DNA of 64,000 bases from Fragum whitleyi (taxonomy: Eukaryota > Mollusca > Bivalvia > Cardiida > Cardiidae), in NCBI GenBank assembly GCA_948146395.1, contig OX411559.1, positions 39,860,679 to 39,924,678 of the forward strand, in the 5' to 3' direction. Below, piece by piece: positions 60,973 to 64,000 of this stretch (position 1 is the first letter of the stretch; the number at the start of each line of letters is the position of its first letter). Made by a program: the position numbers and the translations under genes. Under the pieces are notes generated by a model that saw only the letters and a program-made list of their open reading frames with translations, did no database searches and was not told the DNA's origin.

Positions 60973-61262
60973 TATGTTTTGTTTGCATGGGGTTTAATAC
61001 CACTTTCAATATTAGTGCAGTTATATTATAGTTGGCCAGTGCACCAACTCATATCCTTTCTCACACCAGTAAAACCTCAACATTTCTTGTGAGCCACTAG
61101 CTGCTCATCCATCTAAGGCGTGCTACATTTTATCGTAAGTAAAATATCATTAGCCGTTGACTCTAGTATAAACAATATTGACGGATGAAAGTTGGCTGAG
61201 CCGGGGTTCTAACTCGCTACCCCATGTTTGACAGCCCTGCGTTACTGCTACACTTAGCCCCT
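60973..61262 (-). mobile_element. tRNA-derived SINE, divergent subfamily
   Basis: The minus strand has a tRNA-like head (TAGCAGTAACGCAGGGCTGT then GAGTTAGAACC) and a body with GGTTTTACTGGTGTGAG; it ends in CATGCAAAC. Older relative of 31993-32265. Confidence 0.6.
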
Positions 61263-61269
61263 GTAGATT

Positions 61270-61375
61270 AATAATCATAAACCTATGTGGGATAGCAGCT
61301 AGAGGCTAGGAAGGGATCTAATGGTAGTGCTTGAAAAGCTGAAAAGACTCTAACATTGTTAAAAGCAGTGTTAAC
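61270..61375 (+). mobile_element. SINE fragment, opposite orientation
   Basis: ACCTATGTGGGATAGCAGCT AGAGGCTAGGAAGGGAT is the reverse complement of the SINE body. Confidence 0.6.
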
Positions 61376-62530
61376 CCCCTTTCTAACACACAAATTGTTG
61401 GGTCCCAGGCTCAATCTCTGATGATGGCATCCATCAAATTTGACTTTCTTCTACCAGCTGATGGTTCAGAAAAGGTCTTGTGTAACGACAAATCACATTG
61501 TGAAATTGACATTCATCTAGATCAAAACCAATCGAAATCACTCACTTAGTGCTCAAATATTTCATTCCTAACACTCACTCCAATCAATTTAAAATGCTCC
61601 AAAATCATTAAAAAAAAAACACTTTGAATCTGTGCAAAATAATCAGCACTACAATAAAATGATTGAATGATTTATTAAGGCCGTCATTGATTTTTAAGGG
61701 TCTGATTTGTCTGTAAAGACACAAATCCAGAAAAGTTGGTAGATCTTTTAACGGGAGGTAATCAATTAGCACTAATTTATTGTCGATTTTGTTTTACCTC
61801 CCTTGAAAATCAATCTAATTTTGCTCATCACACTCATTCAATTTCATTCTAAGGTCATTCAATTTTCAATTTCCAGATTCTTCTTACTGTATTCACTGGT
61901 AAAATACAGTAATATCAAGAGTCAATAATTAGGTGCTCATACCATCGGCATAGGCCTCAATAGTTAAATGTAAGAAGTTTCGATACAAGTTGACCGAAAC
62001 CTTTTCATAAAAAATGCAGCCCCACAATTACCCTAGACTGCAGTTGCAGATCTAAAGTAGCCCCTATCGTGAGTCTTATCATTCATTTTCCTCGGGAAAT
62101 TTAATCAACTTGTGGTTAACTTTAAAGACCCAACTGTAGAGTAAAACCTACATTACTGTTTGACTGGCGAGCCTGCCTCAATCTATCGATATAGATCGGA
62201 GGGTAGCGTAGATGGTACAGGTTTACCAGTCTACATTACAGTCTCCATGAATCCGCCGTATGAAAATGAGATGCATGTCGTGGCTGGTGAGCATGTCCTA
62301 ATCATTGGAGAGTAACATGGATAGGATTGGGTTACCAGTCAATTGAATGCACTTTCATTAAGTAATATTTCATAAGGGTAACAATGTTCTTGCCTTTAAT
62401 AAAACATTTTTGCCCCGGTAAAGCCGGCCACTGAGGAGAGAAATTGTTTTAAAAAAGTAAGGAAAATCTCTCGGCTCTCCATCCTTTCATTCTCTACTGG
62501 CGGACTAGGTACGAACTGGCACTGAGGCGA
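61376..62530. other. Stretch with little recognised content
   Basis: No exon seen on either strand. It holds the short GGGAGGTAAT fold at 61750-61806 and otherwise unassigned AT-rich sequence. Confidence 0.4.
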
Positions 62531-62536
62531 AAAGCT

Positions 62537-62660
62537 TTACAGTCAAACCGGCCCCTCGTCAAACCGGCCCCCGGTCAAACCGGCCCCAAAACGGTCAAAC
62601 CTGCCCCAATATCGATTTTCCATCGGTTAAACCGGCCACTTAAACCGGCCCCAATATGAA
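62537..62660. repeat. GTCAAACCGGCCCC minisatellite, inverse of 58120-58235
   Basis: GTCAAACCGGCCCCTCGTCA is followed by three or four more units. The innermost ends of the two arrays (GGTTTGACTG) face each other. Confidence 0.85.
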
Positions 62661-63578
62661 AAAGACAATAATGGGTGATGATGATATAGAAACGTAGTGC
62701 TCTGTGATTTTTTTTTCTTTTTTTTTGAAGGTTGTGTTGAGTGTCGTCTAAGAAAAAAAGAAACGCCGCGAAAAATTTATTAGTTTTTTTAAAGTGCTTA
62801 TATCTCGAAATCTTTACCAAAAATTATCAACAAAAGAATCAAGAAATAACAAACAAAAGATCACTTAAATCAATCGCTAGAAATATCATTTGAATGAGGC
62901 CATTTCCCCCCTCCCCCCCCATTTTTTTTTTCTTTTTGCAAACTATGACTTTATAAAGTAATTATTTTTTTTTTAAAAAAAAAACTTTGAGTACAAATAT
63001 TTCTTTGAAGTGTTAATGTATAATAAGTCAAACAATAGAAGTGATCAGATTGTAACATACAGTCGCCACGCAAAAATCATTGATCTGATTATTATAGCTT
63101 TTCCACTTTGCAATACACTGATTATTAATGGTAAAGAAGCTTATGAAAGAGGACTTAATACACACAAACTTTGTCTAAACAATTAAAAAATGCAAAAAAT
63201 CAGACTTTACAAAATATAAAGAGTTGCATACCGGATGATAAAATGGTGCTATATGGTTAGAAAATATTATGCGAAAAGGAGAACTAGGTATACAAAAGGT
63301 TCCCTTTTTTCATAATGTTTATAAAGTATACAAGCATTTGACATGAGACCCATAGACTTCTTTTAATTTTCAATAGCGGTCTTGTTGCTCCCCTTTAAAT
63401 AAAAACTAGTTCGGTCCGTCAAACATTTGTGACTTCTTAAAGTCCGTACATTAAACATCACTGTATGGAAACTCTGTACGCGACGTTGTTAATTTTTAAA
63501 GTTGGCGGACATCAGTTCGATTGCAACGTGTATGTATCAAGCTTTGAAAAAAAAATAATCCACTGTTCGTAAAAGTTT

Positions 63579-63698
63579 AACGTTATATGGCGCCGTTTGT
63601 GTGTAATATTGCTTCTATCATCGTGGTTTCGTTATTTTTCCAAAAACGGGGCCTTTCGTTAAAGCAAAATTACACACAAACGTTGTCATATGACGTTT
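63579..63698. repeat. Palindromic element, GTTTGTGTGTAAT arms
   Basis: AACGTTATATGGCGCCGTTT GTGTGTAATATTGCTT pairs with AAGCAAAATTACACACAAAC GTTGTCATATGACGTT around a ~45-nt loop. Confidence 0.75.
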
Positions 63699-64000
63699 AA
63701 AAATGAGTGTCAAAGGCTTATTTATTCAAAGATTGTAACCTTAATGGAAGGATCATCTAAAGGGATCATATATATTTCACTCTCTTTGTACCAAAAGTGA
63801 GTGACACCTTCTTTTTCAGTTATGCATATCCGCCATCTTTATAAGCTGCCATTGCAAAGTTGTGTACATAGTTGCCATACAGTGAACATATGCAAAGACG
63901 TTGAGTCTTTACATACGTTGAGTCTTTACCCAATATTCAAAAGGTACAAATCATTGGAGTGTTGTCATTTTGCATCACATTGGGCAGCAAATCGGTGCCA
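63699..64000. other. Window end, no feature recognised
   Basis: No exon or repeat identified. A TACGTTGAGTCTTTAC-type word is repeated at 63896-63928. Confidence 0.4.

Noticed and set aside
63825..63845. CCGCCATCTTTATAA as a YY1/TATA-type promoter of SMCHD1
   Set aside because: No first exon or ORF follows on the minus strand and the region is not GC-rich; a single short motif is too weak.
57267..64000. SMCHD1 ATPase exons upstream
   Set aside because: No GHKL motif or family-like peptide with a phase-0 donor was found on the minus strand.

Overview
The window looks like nuclear DNA of a bivalve-type mollusc, or at least a lophotrochozoan. It is AT-rich and carries one intron-rich gene, SINEs with tRNA-like heads, many short palindromic elements, and dispersed repeats that end in (GACG)n runs. 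The organism call is an inference from this style, not a database result.

The only host gene I can support is the middle part of an SMCHD1 orthologue (non-canonical SMC-hinge chromatin ATPase) on the minus strand. Twenty-one GT-AG exons between 50263 and 20315 join in phase to 2508 nt (836 codons) with no stop. They start just after the GHKL-ATPase part and run through the transducer/Ig-like middle. The N-terminal ATPase exons and the C-terminal hinge exons are not visible here and presumably lie outside both ends.

Layout from low to high coordinates. 1-2500: a ~180-bp satellite. 3060-5740: a degenerate minisatellite built on GCCGCTAGG-like words, with internal inversions. 5750-16536: a purine-biased composite array in which a ~45-bp core alternates with (GA)n-rich stretches; it has a 200-N gap whose two flanks are the same sequence. 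16537-20300: mostly non-coding, with ~154-bp tandem repeats. 20315-50263: SMCHD1 exons in introns full of SINEs, MITE-like palindromes, tandem repeats and a decayed Tc1/mariner transposon. 50882-57262: a full-length LTR retrotransposon on the plus strand, antisense to the gene, with identical 542-bp LTRs and a 4-bp target duplication. 57267-64000: no exon found; it holds a 402-bp miniature LTR element whose LTRs carry a tRNA-like Pol III promoter, several palindromic elements and G-rich minisatellites.

The two most unusual items are mobile elements. The large one has Ty3/gypsy-type enzymes in Ty1/copia order (protease, integrase, reverse transcriptase, RNase H) and a SCAN-like capsid, which places it in the Gmr1-like group. 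The small one has the architecture of a TRIM with a tRNA-like sequence inside each LTR, comparable in concept to plant Cassandra elements that carry 5S rRNA sequence in their LTRs.
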